From: Mucilaginibacter sp.
GTDB taxonomy: Bacteria > Bacteroidota > Bacteroidia > Sphingobacteriales > Sphingobacteriaceae
Direction: 5' to 3'
DNA length: 54,822 bases
NCBI GenBank assembly: GCA_028287895.1
Contig: JAQBOV010000039.1
Location: 1 to 54,822, forward strand
Each line of letters opens with the position of its first letter. The first letter of the stretch is position 1. Position numbers and translations under genes: made by a program. This document shows positions 7,386 through 16,257 of this stretch, piece after piece. Below the pieces are notes generated by a model, which had not been told where the DNA came from, ran no database searches, and worked only from the letters and a program-made list of their open reading frames with translations.

Positions 7386-9956
7386 CTAACGTGCTGGCTG
7401 CAAGCCCCCGGCCGGCACTCCACTTGCGGGTTGCACGCTTTGCGGACTTCCTTCATCCGGTGTATCCTGATCCGGCTGCTGATCTTTCTCTTTGTTTTTA
7501 TCCTTTTTGTTCTTACCCGGAGCACCTCCAAATCGGTAAGACAGCGTGGCTATATAAACTCCTGTTGCAAACCGGCGTTGTGAATACTGATTTGAATAAT
7601 AATTAAGTGCCGGATTATCGTAGGTAATATTGTTGGCAAATTTACGGGTATTTAACAGATCGCGCCCGTTCACGCTGAAGCTCATTTTTTTGGTTATATC
7701 GTAACGCAGTCCGCCATCAATACCGTACACAGCGTAGGCCCTCCCCTGGGGCACGACCTGCGGACCCTGGTAGTCGCCCCTTATCTGGAAACCCAATTTT
7801 TTAAAAGGCTTAATATTAGCCGTCAGGTTGGCGTTCCATGCATAACCCGATGTTGCCATTAACCCCAGGGCCGGGTCCCCATCTATATTTTTATAATAGA
7901 CGTTTACATTTCCTGTCAGATCGAATACATTGGACGGGCTTATTTTGGCAATCAATTCATAACCGGCATTGGATGCGCGCTTCACATTTTCAAACTCTGT
8001 TAAGCTGATCTCGGATGTTAACGGCGTAATGATCCTTTGAATGTTATCGTTAGTAAGCCGGTAATATAAAGTGGAAGTAAGCGTCAGTATCTTCCAGTAA
8101 TTGATATAGCTCAACTCAAATGAATGAATATCCTGGGGTAACAGATCCGGGTTTCCCTGGTTATAATTTAAGGGGTCGCTTTTGTCAAGGAATGGTGATA
8201 TCTGATTACCGCGCGGACGGGTTACTCTTCGGCTGTAACTAAATTGCAGCGTTTGACTATCGCTCAGTTTCTCAGTTAAAAACAAACTCGGGTATAAGCG
8301 CAGATAATCCTGATGATGATTTTGGGTAACGCTATCGGTTAATCGGGTATTGATGCGAGCCTCCTCCAGACGCAAACCTGCCTGTATTCCAAATTTACCA
8401 AATTGCTGCTGATAATTCGTGTATAATGCATGTACCTGCTCATGATAGATAAAATGATTACTCAACAAGGGATCATAGTCCAGAACATTCGACAGGTTGT
8501 TTAAGGTGTCTACCATGTAATTGTTGTCATTGGTACTGAAGGTACTGCGATACCCCAGGTCAAGCCTGTTATGGTTATTCAGCGGCACGGTGTAGTCAGC
8601 CTGCAGATTCCAGTTTCTCTGCTGTCCTATGGTATGGTTATTTTGCTGGTAATGATATGCACTGTCAGGATTATAAAAATTATAAGCCGTGTTTAAGAAA
8701 TCAAAACCATTGTCATGACTGGTAGAATAGCCGACACTGGCCGTTAATTCTTCCTGGGGTTTTTTAAATTTATGATTAAAATCCAAATTAAAATCAAGAT
8801 TGGTGCCGCTGCTATTGCTCGTGTTATGCTGATCAAGCATTTCCAATAGGGCGCTATTCTCTGTTATCTGCGTATTTCCATTTTGAAGACGGTGGCGGTT
8901 ACGGATGTTGATGTTATCCGAGAAACTTAGTGTGGTGTTAGGGTCGATATTGTAATCAATACCACTGCGTATATTGTGGCCGCTAAACGTAAATTTCTGA
9001 TCAGACACCTGGTTTTGCTGCTGCGTCTCATTTGCCTGTGTGGCGCTGCTGAAAAAATTTGTTGTTTTGTTGGACGTTCCGTTACCTATCCGGTCGGCCT
9101 TGCGGTAACTGTAATTGGTGTAGATATTAAACTTGCTGTTTTGATAAGCGAGGCTCAGGGTGCCATTGTAGGTATCATGTGTACCCACGCTTGCCGAAGC
9201 CGAACCATTAAATCCTATAGCGGCATTTTTCTTTAATATAATATTGATGATACCCGAATCACCCTCTGAATCATATTTAGATGATGGATTAGTGATCACT
9301 TCGATGGTTTCAATAGAACTTGCCGGAATCGACTGCAAAATATCGGTCAGGTCATTGCCTGTTAAAGCAGATGGTTTGCCATTGATCAATATCTTTACAT
9401 TGCTGGATCCGCGCAGGCTTACGTTACCATCCACATCAACCTGTACGGAGGGTACATTGGCCAGCAGATCCGTAGCAGATCCGCCCTGGCTAACCAGGCT
9501 CTGATCAACACTGAATGATTTTTTATCAATGCCCAATTGTATCTGACTCTTCTGTGCGGATATGACTACCTCTTTTAATACACCCTTGGCCGGACTCATG
9601 ACAATGTTTCCAAGCTGCACTGCTCTTTTGCCTGCATCAATAACAATATTAGCTTTATTATAGGTAAGGTAGCTTACAAAGGTGATCCGCACGGCATAAG
9701 CGCCATCTGCTATACCGGTTAGTTTAAAGTCGCCGTTGATGTCGGTCTGTAATCCTTTTATAACTTTGTTATCCGGTTTGCTGACCAATGCAACAGTAGC
9801 AAAAGGCAGCGGCTGATTATTACTGCCATCGATCAGTTTGCCAGATATTACGCCTGACCCGGCAGCGGCCACAGGAGATTGCTGGGCATTAGCTATAAAA
9901 GCAAATGATAAACAAAAAGCAAGAGCTATCCTCCTGAATAATGCACTAAAATTCAT
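7386..9956 (-). CDS. TonB-dependent receptor, outer membrane beta-barrel family protein
   Basis: 856 residues with a signal peptide ending near ANAQQ. Domain order: a carboxypeptidase-regulatory-like beta sandwich (about 35-110, GVISGKLIDGSNNQPLPFATV), a plug-like domain (about 130-230, SQGGSATDLLANVPSVQVDVDGNVSLRG), then a barrel of the OMP_b-brl_3 type to about residue 812 (TLSYRFGG). It ends in a roughly 45-residue charged and Pro/Gln-rich tail (KNKKDKNKEKDQ onward) past the expected last strand, which is unusual because the final strand is normally near the C-terminus. Substrate unknown; no SusD partner or degradative genes adjoin it. Monocistronic by position. Confidence 0.88.
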   Translation of the reverse strand: MNFSALFRRIALAFCLSFAFIANAQQSPVAAAGSGVISGKLIDGSNNQPLPFATVALVSKPDNKVIKGLQTDINGDFKLTGIADGAYAVRITFVSYLTYNKANIVIDAGKRAVQLGNIVMSPAKGVLKEVVISAQKSQIQLGIDKKSFSVDQSLVSQGGSATDLLANVPSVQVDVDGNVSLRGSSNVKILINGKPSALTGNDLTDILQSIPASSIETIEVITNPSSKYDSEGDSGIINIILKKNAAIGFNGSASASVGTHDTYNGTLSLAYQNSKFNIYTNYSYRKADRIGNGTSNKTTNFFSSATQANETQQQNQVSDQKFTFSGHNIRSGIDYNIDPNTTLSFSDNINIRNRHRLQNGNTQITENSALLEMLDQHNTSNSSGTNLDFNLDFNHKFKKPQEELTASVGYSTSHDNGFDFLNTAYNFYNPDSAYHYQQNNHTIGQQRNWNLQADYTVPLNNHNRLDLGYRSTFSTNDNNYMVDTLNNLSNVLDYDPLLSNHFIYHEQVHALYTNYQQQFGKFGIQAGLRLEEARINTRLTDSVTQNHHQDYLRLYPSLFLTEKLSDSQTLQFSYSRRVTRPRGNQISPFLDKSDPLNYNQGNPDLLPQDIHSFELSYINYWKILTLTSTLYYRLTNDNIQRIITPLTSEISLTEFENVKRASNAGYELIAKISPSNVFDLTGNVNVYYKNIDGDPALGLMATSGYAWNANLTANIKPFKKLGFQIRGDYQGPQVVPQGRAYAVYGIDGGLRYDITKKMSFSVNGRDLLNTRKFANNITYDNPALNYYSNQYSQRRFATGVYIATLSYRFGGAPGKNKKDKNKEKDQQPDQDTPDEGSPQSVQPASGVPAGGLQPAR

Positions 9957-10094
9957 AAATGCAAAATTCGGCTATTTAAAGTTTCCCTAAAAGTCCCACT
10001 TGTAACTTTATTAGTAAGCAAAGCGGCCTTTAAGGTAATTTTTTCATTACGGACTGCCTATAAGTTGCTAATTAAGAGCGCTATGTGTGGAGTT

Positions 10095-10589
10095 TTATGC
10101 TTTTTTAACGGCAATTATCAACTCTTCCATAGAAGGCACTTTATCAAAGGCCTGTACCAGTTTGCCCTTATGGTCGTATATGGCAATATAAGGAGTGGTT
10201 TTTACCTGGTAATATTGTTGGACCACATAGGTATGCCCTTCGGTTCCAACAGTAATATTCGGATACCTGGCAAGGCCAAAATCACGGGTGAAGTTTTTTA
10301 TCATCTTCAGCATGGTAAATTCTGTAAAAGTCACCATTACTATTTGCGTGTCGCCAAACTGCTTCATTTTAGGCTTCATTTCATACACCAAATGCTGGCA
10401 ATGACTGCAATCAGGCGAAAAATAGATGATCATTACCGGCTTATTCTTTTTAAGGTTGGCCGGGGTAAAATATGTGCTGTCGGATTTTAATATTTTAAAA
10501 GGCGGTATGTTCTCAATAGTCTGTTTATTTTGGGCTTGCGTGCATCCTGCAACCACGATCAGGCTTAATATCAAAAGTAATTTTTTCAT
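10095..10589 (-). CDS. Thioredoxin-like (redoxin) lipoprotein
   Basis: 164 residues from the ATG at 10589; an upstream in-frame start at 10628 would place 13 residues before the signal peptide and is rejected. The signal peptide ends in a lipobox, LIVVAGC with C16, so this is a membrane-anchored envelope protein. Thioredoxin fold with active-site CSHC (PDCSHCQHL) and a cis-proline loop (VKTTPYIAIYD). Probably a thiol-disulfide reductase or peroxiredoxin-like protein of the TlpA/AhpC-TSA superfamily. Between the TonB receptor and the oxidoreductase, both on the same strand; a functional link is not evident. Confidence 0.82.
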   Translation of the reverse strand: MKKLLLILSLIVVAGCTQAQNKQTIENIPPFKILKSDSTYFTPANLKKNKPVMIIYFSPDCSHCQHLVYEMKPKMKQFGDTQIVMVTFTEFTMLKMIKNFTRDFGLARYPNITVGTEGHTYVVQQYYQVKTTPYIAIYDHKGKLVQAFDKVPSMEELIIAVKKA

Positions 10590-10639
10590 TAAAATAGATT
10601 GGTTTATTCCGGTGATAAAGGTAAGCATTCTGTACCATT

Positions 10640-11656
10640 TTATGCCTCCAGCAATTCAATTTGCCAGGCAATGTGTTCTTCGGTTACCGGATATAACGCA
10701 TGATCGCGTATCGTGTGATAAACTGCTTCAAAAAGTTGCATATATTGGCCCCGTTCTGATGCAATATATTCTGTACTCTTGTGGTTATCCAGCCCCATGG
10801 TTACCAGTTTGCCTTCACTCCCTTCCGGTTCTAAACCGTACCCGGAGTCAGTTGGTGAAATTGAATGATCCAGCTGCGCTTCCTGTACGTCACAACGGCT
10901 TTTAATATAGCTGCCTAATGCACCATGCACAATAAAGGATGGCAAAGGCTCCGCGATGAGCAGGCCCGACGTTAAATACACATTCAGTTGGTAGGGATAG
11001 GACAGGTGATAATTGAAATAATCGGCTACCTCGGAACCCTGGCGGTGTGTGGCGGCGGTTTTTTCAAAACGCAAGGGCCTGCCGAAAAGACTAATTGCCT
11101 GGTCGGTCAGGTGCGGTCCAAGATCATACACTAAACCGTTGGCTTCGAGATCTTTGGTTTCCTTAAATAATTTGGGGCTAAGTGCTGGTTTATACCGGTC
11201 AAACCGGAAATGCACCTCGATCAGGTCACCTAATCTGCCACTTTCAATAATTTTTTTTACCGATAGAAAATCACTGTCCCAGCGGCGGTTCTGATAAACC
11301 ATTACCTGCCTGTACACCTGCCTGCCCAGGTCATATAGTTCTTTTACTTCAGCAGATGCCGCAGCAATCGGTTTTTCTATCAAAACATGTTTGCCGGCTT
11401 TTAATGCCTGCTTGGCGAGATCAAAATGAGTATTATTAGGCGTATTGATAATGACCAGTTCGATCTGATGGTCATTAAGCAGTTCATTTGTTTGATCATA
11501 GCTGACGATACCGGGATAGCGCAAGGACGCCTTTTTTTCATGACGCTCAACCACGGCCCGTAACTCAAATCCGGGATGCGCACTTATAAAAGGTGCATGG
11601 AATATCCTCCCTGACATTCCGTAGGCCATTAAGCCGGTTTTAATTGGTGATTGCAT
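10640..11656 (-). CDS. Gfo/Idh/MocA family NAD(P)-dependent oxidoreductase
   Basis: 338 residues, cytoplasmic. N-terminal Rossmann domain with LMAYGMSGRIFHAPF (nucleotide-binding loop, about residues 9-23) and the family EKP motif (VLIEKPIAA, near residue 95). The C-terminal half is the alpha/beta substrate domain with the FDRYKP and DLGPHLTDQAI segments. The opening resembles the YdgJ/YhhX branch, which acts on sugars or inositols; the exact substrate cannot be read from the sequence. The stop is 51 bases before the upstream end of the thioredoxin-like gene, so they may be cotranscribed. Upstream is a REP-like element at 11661-11750. Confidence 0.88.
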   Translation of the reverse strand: MQSPIKTGLMAYGMSGRIFHAPFISAHPGFELRAVVERHEKKASLRYPGIVSYDQTNELLNDHQIELVIINTPNNTHFDLAKQALKAGKHVLIEKPIAAASAEVKELYDLGRQVYRQVMVYQNRRWDSDFLSVKKIIESGRLGDLIEVHFRFDRYKPALSPKLFKETKDLEANGLVYDLGPHLTDQAISLFGRPLRFEKTAATHRQGSEVADYFNYHLSYPYQLNVYLTSGLLIAEPLPSFIVHGALGSYIKSRCDVQEAQLDHSISPTDSGYGLEPEGSEGKLVTMGLDNHKSTEYIASERGQYMQLFEAVYHTIRDHALYPVTEEHIAWQIELLEA

Positions 11657-11660
11657 AAGC

Positions 11661-11750
11661 CTGTCTAAGTCTCTCCCGGTAGGGGAGACTTTATTTTAGT
11701 TTTTATTTTTTATAGCCCTTCTCTACCGCAGAGGGGTTGGGGATAGGCTC
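11661..11750. repeat. REP-like element: two GC-rich hairpins overlapping a gene end
   Basis: Hairpin one: AAGTCTC (11667-11673) pairs with GAGACTT (11685-11691), with CCC-GGTA-GGG inside. Hairpin two: CTCTACCGCAGAG (about 11721-11733) with flanking CCC/GGG, followed by GGTTGGGGATAGGC. Both share the CTC-TACCG-GAGGGG theme on opposite orientations. The last codons of the metalloprotease (reading SLSPTPLR) lie inside hairpin two. This looks like a dispersed intergenic element; copy number in the genome cannot be judged here. Confidence 0.6.
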
Positions 11751-14206
11751 CCGCAGCCAAAATCATCCATTCCAATTGGCGAACCATCCGGCATGTTTAA
11801 TGCTTCAGCAGGCTGAAATTTATCCGGGTTTTTCTCAAATTGCCCGATCTGCGAAAGACCAAACAACAGGTTCGCTTTTTGGTCTTTCCCTGCTGTTAAA
11901 ACAGTTTTACTCATCCACTTCTTTAAATCATCAATTTGAAGCAAAGTGGCGCCCCGTACACTTTCCGGAGCTTTTATATCAGCCGCCAGCGCCAGCAATT
12001 GCTTTAATGTCAGATTGTTTACCAGGCGGTGTAGCTCACCCTTATACCCTGGTTGCTGTGGAGTTTTCCATGTTTGGGCCACCAATTTATTTAATACCGC
12101 CCCGAGCCCTGGCTGAGTATTATCCCTTGAATGGTATTCAACCAAACGGGCTGCACGCTGTGGTTGCAATATAAATTCCAACGTATTGCTTGCAGCAGAC
12201 TCAGCAGCAGATAGCGGATCAAAAGTCAGCCCGGTGCGCGATTTAAATGTTTCCCTCGTACGTGGATAGCCAATTGGCCGTGGCGGTATTTTTTCGATCA
12301 GTTGTTCAGGCAGCGCTAATGCATCAGGGGTGATGGTTGCCATCAGTGCATTAAAGGCTTTCCATTGCTCGGCGGGCGGCACAAATTTGGTAATGGTTTG
12401 CCCGTCGTTTTTTAGGGCGAAGGTATAATACAAGCCGCCCAGCATCTTGGATGCCGCCGCTACCTGGTAACGGTGCATCAGGTAGATCGGCACCAAAACC
12501 TCTTCCAGGGTTGCCATAGGTGCATCCTGCCTGATCGCTTTTTCCGAAAAATCGGCCAAAACATGCTTGCGGATGTCCATCAGCCGGTTCAGCTCATCAG
12601 CTGCATTCGTTCCGGCATCCCAAAGATGAGCCTGCGGATGTGCGCTCCCTGCCGGCCGGGCATCGCCATCCGAAATAAATAGGTAACCTTCTTTTAAGGT
12701 CGCGGTCATTATATTTTTCAAGGCTTCCTCTACATTGGTCCCAGCGGGAAAATCCTGGTAACCATACAGAATGGCACGCTTGTCCCATCCGCCTATTTCG
12801 GTTGTATAAGCGTTGCTCAGATCAATAGTCCCGTCCGTATTTAAACTTACCACCGGTGGCGGGTAGTCCATCACCGATGCCCTGTTATTTACACTTGCTG
12901 TAAAGTTATGCTGCATCCCGAGTGTGTGACCCACTTCATGCGCGGCAAGCTGGTGCAAACGGGCAAGGGCCAGTTTCATCATTTTACCGCTTACCGGTTT
13001 GCCGTCCTGATAAGGTTGCACCAATCCTTCAGCAATCAAAAAGTCCTGCCTGTCGCGCAGTGAGCCCAGGGAGACTTGTCCCTTAATAATTTCGCCGGTG
13101 CGCGGGTCATCGATTGAACTGCCATAAGACCAGCCGCGTGTAGACCTGTGTATCCATTGGATAATATTATACCGGATATCCATCGGGTCGGCATCTTCAG
13201 GCAACAGTTTGACCTGGAAAGCATCTTTATAACCCGCAGCTTCAAAAGCCTTATTCCACCAGGAAGCACCTTCTATCAATGCCGTACGCACAGGTTCCGG
13301 TGCACCCCGGTCAACATAATAGATGATGGGTTTGACCGCTTCACTCATTGCTGCCCTGGGGTCTTTCTTTTCAAGCCGGTGCCGGGTCATGAATCTTTTA
13401 ATAATCGGCTGATCGATAGGGGTGGCATAATCCATATATTCATTACTATAAAATCCTGCGCGGGGATCAAACTTGCGGGGACGGTAATTGCCATCAGGCA
13501 GTTTAATAAACGAATGGTGCATCCTTACAGTAACATAATCAGCATCAGGGGTAACAGAACTGATCTCTGAACCGATACCAGTTCCAGCCAGGGTGATGAT
13601 CGCTTCGAACTCTGTATTATCAGGAAAGTTCCTGGTACTGGGCAAATAGATTGCCGACCGGCTTTCATCAGCATGGTAATTCCCCTGGTTACTATTGGCC
13701 AGCTTCCGGGCCACCTGGTGGCTGTCTCGAAGCAAAAAACGGGTGAGATCGATCAGCATCCGGCTGCTGTCCTGCGCCTCAGCCGTAAAACCCCAAATAA
13801 CAGATTGTGCAAATGCTTCTTCAACCGATTTACGTTCATCAGCATTATTGCTTACCGCGCGGTAATTGTAATTGGGCTGCACCAATAATAGTTTATTACC
13901 TACCCTGACGAATTTTACTATACGGGTATCACCTATCTGGCCACGGTCCAAACCCAGATCATTTGAACCCACTCCCGCCGGTAAGGAGTTCACATATAAA
14001 AACTCATTGTTCAACTTGTCTACTTCCAAAAATATCTGCCCGGTTTTCTCATTCCAGTAAAAATTAAAGTAGCCGGTATATTTGGTCAGGCCCTTTGTCT
14101 TGGATTCGATATCGCCGGCTTTCTGGGCAATTATTATATGAAACGAGCCGAGAATAAGCAAAAGGGTAATGTAAAAATTCTTCATCAGATGCTTTATATT
14201 GAGCAT
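11723..14206 (-). CDS. Secreted zinc-dependent metalloprotease (DUF5117/DUF5118 type)
   Basis: 827 residues; an alternative start at 14185 (MKNFYIT) would also give a good signal peptide ending near IIIAQ. The N-terminal region to about residue 270 has the beta-rich DUF5118/DUF5117 features (RGQIGDTRIVKF, ESRSAIYLPSTRNFP). The zinc motif HEVGHTLGMQH at 423-433 is a full metzincin-type HExxHxxGxxH, and SVMDYPPP downstream gives a candidate Met-turn. Probably periplasmic or outer-surface endopeptidase; substrate unknown. Oddity: the C-terminus (SLSPTPLR) is encoded by an intergenic repeat, so the original stop was probably lost or moved. Confidence 0.88.
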   Translation of the reverse strand: MLNIKHLMKNFYITLLLILGSFHIIIAQKAGDIESKTKGLTKYTGYFNFYWNEKTGQIFLEVDKLNNEFLYVNSLPAGVGSNDLGLDRGQIGDTRIVKFVRVGNKLLLVQPNYNYRAVSNNADERKSVEEAFAQSVIWGFTAEAQDSSRMLIDLTRFLLRDSHQVARKLANSNQGNYHADESRSAIYLPSTRNFPDNTEFEAIITLAGTGIGSEISSVTPDADYVTVRMHHSFIKLPDGNYRPRKFDPRAGFYSNEYMDYATPIDQPIIKRFMTRHRLEKKDPRAAMSEAVKPIIYYVDRGAPEPVRTALIEGASWWNKAFEAAGYKDAFQVKLLPEDADPMDIRYNIIQWIHRSTRGWSYGSSIDDPRTGEIIKGQVSLGSLRDRQDFLIAEGLVQPYQDGKPVSGKMMKLALARLHQLAAHEVGHTLGMQHNFTASVNNRASVMDYPPPVVSLNTDGTIDLSNAYTTEIGGWDKRAILYGYQDFPAGTNVEEALKNIMTATLKEGYLFISDGDARPAGSAHPQAHLWDAGTNAADELNRLMDIRKHVLADFSEKAIRQDAPMATLEEVLVPIYLMHRYQVAAASKMLGGLYYTFALKNDGQTITKFVPPAEQWKAFNALMATITPDALALPEQLIEKIPPRPIGYPRTRETFKSRTGLTFDPLSAAESAASNTLEFILQPQRAARLVEYHSRDNTQPGLGAVLNKLVAQTWKTPQQPGYKGELHRLVNNLTLKQLLALAADIKAPESVRGATLLQIDDLKKWMSKTVLTAGKDQKANLLFGLSQIGQFEKNPDKFQPAEALNMPDGSPIGMDDFGCGSLSPTPLR

Positions 14207-14238
14207 CTAAAATATTGTTTTATTCAGGCTTATACAAT

Positions 14239-14266
14239 AAAAAAGGGACAAGCTGTTCACTTATCC
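14239..14266 (-). terminator. Intrinsic terminator behind the DUF4142 gene
   Basis: Read on the minus strand, GGGATAAG pairs with CTTGTCCC around GTGAACAG, followed by six T (14239-14244). It ends transcripts from the gene at 14294-14878 before the metalloprotease gene. Confidence 0.75.
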
Positions 14267-14293
14267 CGTTTTTAAATATTTGACGAGGCTTTA

Positions 14294-14878
14294 TTACATT
14301 TTATCATGAATAGCCCTGACGGAATCAAGGTGCATTTTTAAGGTTGGCAATGTTTTGGCAGCAAAGGCTTTCAGATCAGCGTCTTTGCAGTTTTTAGAAG
14401 CATCTTCAAATAACTTTACAGCTTTTTTATGATCATCAACCATCTGGTCCACGTATGCCTTGTCAAAATCTTTTCCTGTTTTTTTCCCCATATCAGCAGT
14501 CATTTTTTTTGAATCAGCATCCGGCTCGGCAGGTAAAGTAATATTCTTAGTTTTTGCAATTGCGGCTAACTCATCACCCGCTTTGGTATGGTCATTCACC
14601 ATCATTGTTGCAAAATTCCTTACACGGGTACTTACGGCTTTCTCCTGCGCCATTTTTCCCGCATTCACTTCGGTCATACCAGCATTAGCCGCCGTACTTG
14701 CAAATTTGGCGTCATTCTCATCAACCGCTATTCCGCCGGTTGCAGCAGAATTGCGTGAAGTGTCCTTTGTTACATTGGCGCTATCGGCAGCGGCCTTGCT
14801 GTCCTTGGCGTTGTTCCTGCAAGCCTGAAATGCCAGTGTTGCCATGGCGATCATCGTAATTAAGCTTAACTTTTTCAT
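14294..14878 (-). CDS. DUF4142 domain-containing lipoprotein
   Basis: 194 residues. The signal peptide ends in ATLAFQAC with the lipid-attachment Cys at residue 20. A low-complexity Ala/Ser/Asp linker (about 22-55) leads to a DUF4142 domain, predicted to be a ferritin-like four-helix bundle: FASTAANAGMTEVNAGKMAQEKA, FATMMVNDHTKAGDEL, and DQMVDDHKKAVKLFE. The paired D-H-x-K/T positions recur in the family. Function unknown; some relatives respond to envelope stress. Followed on the minus strand by a good terminator, so likely monocistronic. Confidence 0.88.
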   Translation of the reverse strand: MKKLSLITMIAMATLAFQACRNNAKDSKAAADSANVTKDTSRNSAATGGIAVDENDAKFASTAANAGMTEVNAGKMAQEKAVSTRVRNFATMMVNDHTKAGDELAAIAKTKNITLPAEPDADSKKMTADMGKKTGKDFDKAYVDQMVDDHKKAVKLFEDASKNCKDADLKAFAAKTLPTLKMHLDSVRAIHDKM

Positions 14879-14986
14879 TTTAGTGGTAATTAATTGTTTT
14901 ATAAATGATTAACAACCTTTGTAAAATTAAGTTTTCCATTGCTCTGCCGCGAAAGTTATTTAAGTCAGGTTATCTAAAAGTTTTAT

Positions 14987-14994
14987 TATTTTTG
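14987..14994 (+). promoter_or_regulatory. Bacteroidetes -7 box for gcvH
   Basis: TATTTTTG matches the TAnnTTTG consensus and lies 23 bases before the gcvH ATG, so the leader is short. No clear TTTG is found 19-21 bases further upstream, so only half of the promoter is well matched. Confidence 0.5.
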
Positions 14995-15017
14995 AGGCAA
15001 TAAAAAAACAGATCGAT

Positions 15018-15398
15018 ATGAATTTCCCAGCTGAATTAAAATACACCAAAGACCACGAATGGATAAGAATTGAAGGTGCTGATGCCTACATAGGTATCAC
15101 TGAGTTTGCCCAACGCGAATTAGGTGATATTGTTTATGTAGATATTACTTCGGCCGGGAAAGAAGTGAGCAAAGAAGATGTTTTTGGAACGGTTGAAGCC
15201 GTAAAAACAGTTTCTGACCTGTTTATGCCGCTTACAGGCACGGTGAGCGAAATTAATCCAGCACTTGACAGTCAGCCCGAACTGGTGAATACCGATCCCT
15301 ACGGTCAGGGATGGATGGTTAAGATCAGCGTAAAAAACGCCGCAGAAATAGATAGCCTGCTGTCGGCAGAGGCTTACCAGTCAATTGTAGCTGCTTAA
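15018..15398 (+). CDS. gcvH: Glycine cleavage system H protein
   Basis: 126 residues, cytoplasmic carrier of the lipoyl arm that shuttles the aminomethyl group between P, T and L proteins in glycine breakdown. The lipoylation lysine is K63 in [15 protein letters not shown], and the opening [14 protein letters not shown] is classic. Full length. The TAA stop shares its last A with the ATG of the next gene (TAATG), implying translational coupling to the VanZ-like gene. No other gcv genes are nearby. Confidence 0.97.
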   Translation: MNFPAELKYTKDHEWIRIEGADAYIGITEFAQRELGDIVYVDITSAGKEVSKEDVFGTVEAVKTVSDLFMPLTGTVSEINPALDSQPELVNTDPYGQGWMVKISVKNAAEIDSLLSAEAYQSIVAA

Positions 15399-15805
15399 TG
15401 CTTAAATTGAAGACGCGTTTAAAATATCACAGGCTCACTATTTTGTGGGCCTTGCTTATTTTTTTAATGTGCTCTATTAAAATTGGTGACAATATTACCC
15501 ACCAGCCCTTATTTTTCGCGGGATTTGATAAACTGGTACATTGTGGTTTTTTCTTTGTGCTGGTAATCTTTTGGTGTAACGGCATAATCAGGCAACAAAA
15601 CACCAGGCTGATATCGTATAAATCTGCAGCAATGGCTACCATTTTTGCGATCCTATTTGGAGGCGTAATAGAGGTATTGCAGTTAACCATTTTTACCTGG
15701 CGCAGCGGCGAATGGCCCGACCTGTTTGCTGATACGATTGGTGCCTGTATGGGAATTTTCAGTGTAATGATAACTGAAAGGGCAATTAATGATGAAAAAA
15801 ACTAG
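15398..15805 (+). CDS. VanZ-like family membrane protein
   Basis: 135 residues with four predicted membrane segments (about 13-32, 44-62, 78-98 and 106-126). The sequence DKLVHCGFFFVLVIFWC and the GGVIEVLQLTIF..R.GEWPDLFADTIGACMG segment match the VanZ-like family. Function unknown for non-glycopeptide-resistance members; the name does not imply antibiotic resistance. Overlaps gcvH by one base and the next small lipoprotein gene by 17 bases. Confidence 0.87.
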   Translation: MLKLKTRLKYHRLTILWALLIFLMCSIKIGDNITHQPLFFAGFDKLVHCGFFFVLVIFWCNGIIRQQNTRLISYKSAAMATIFAILFGGVIEVLQLTIFTWRSGEWPDLFADTIGACMGIFSVMITERAINDEKN

Positions 15806-15935
15806 GTATGTCTTCTTGCTGATCGCCGTAGCGAGCCTGTCATCATGTGGCATCTTCAAAAAAGACTGTCACTGTCCCCATTTTAGTAAAATTAAGAGCG
15901 GCAAAGGACCCGAAGATGTAACCAGATACATTTAA
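15789..15935 (+). CDS. Small lipoprotein, 48 residues
   Basis: Starts ATG ATG at 15789/15792 inside the end of the VanZ-like gene and stops at 15935. The signal peptide MMKKTRYVFLLIAVASLSSC ends in an LSSC lipobox with C20. The 28-residue mature part carries a KKDCHCPHF motif (C27, C29) with a basic tail. A membrane-anchored envelope peptide of unknown role; the C-x-C-P-H group could bind metal, which is inference only. Overlap with the upstream gene suggests coupled translation from the gcvH transcript. A good signal peptide directly followed by a lipobox argues against a chance frame. Confidence 0.72.
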   Translation: MMKKTRYVFLLIAVASLSSCGIFKKDCHCPHFSKIKSGKGPEDVTRYI

Positions 15936-15978
15936 TGACATTAAACAAATAAAACAGGGACCTAAGCACTTGTTTTTA

Positions 15979-16010
15979 TTTGGATTGAATTTAAATAAGA
16001 TTTACATTTG
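15979..16010 (+). promoter_or_regulatory. Promoter of feoAB, Bacteroidetes consensus
   Basis: TTTG at 15979-15982, a 20-base spacer, then TACATTTG at 16003-16010, an exact match to TTTG-N19-21-TAnnTTTG. The feoA ATG follows 21 bases after the -7 box. No clear iron-regulator operator could be recognised by eye. Confidence 0.75.
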
Positions 16011-16031
16011 TCGAGATTTACAGATACAAAT

Positions 16032-16247
16032 ATGAGGCTCTCACAACTTTTAGTAGGCGAAACAGGAATTGTTAAGGAATTTACTGACCTTGAAATGTCA
16101 GTAAAGTTGATGGAAATGGGATGTTTACCTGGTGAAACGGTAACGGTTTCACGCATCGCCCCGCTTGGTGATCCGATCGCTATACATGTATCCGGCTACC
16201 AGTTGAGCTTGCGTAAAAGGGAAGCTTCAACTATTATTATGCAGTAG
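16032..16247 (+). CDS. feoA: Ferrous iron transport protein A
   Basis: 71 residues from the ATG at 16032, the usual FeoA length. A TTG in frame at 16008 is the end of the promoter -7 box and cannot be the start. SH3-like fold protein: RLSQLLVGETGIVKEF, MEMGCLPGETVTVSRIAPLGDPIAI and YQLSLRKREASTI are standard FeoA segments. Works with FeoB at the inner membrane in Fe(II) uptake. Ten bases separate it from feoB. Confidence 0.95.
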   Translation: MRLSQLLVGETGIVKEFTDLEMSVKLMEMGCLPGETVTVSRIAPLGDPIAIHVSGYQLSLRKREASTIIMQ

Positions 16248-16257
16248 TTTTTTACAA

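Noticed and set aside
15398..15805. Antibiotic-resistance gene (VanZ)
   Set aside because: Only the broad VanZ-like fold is supported; no vanA-type neighbours.
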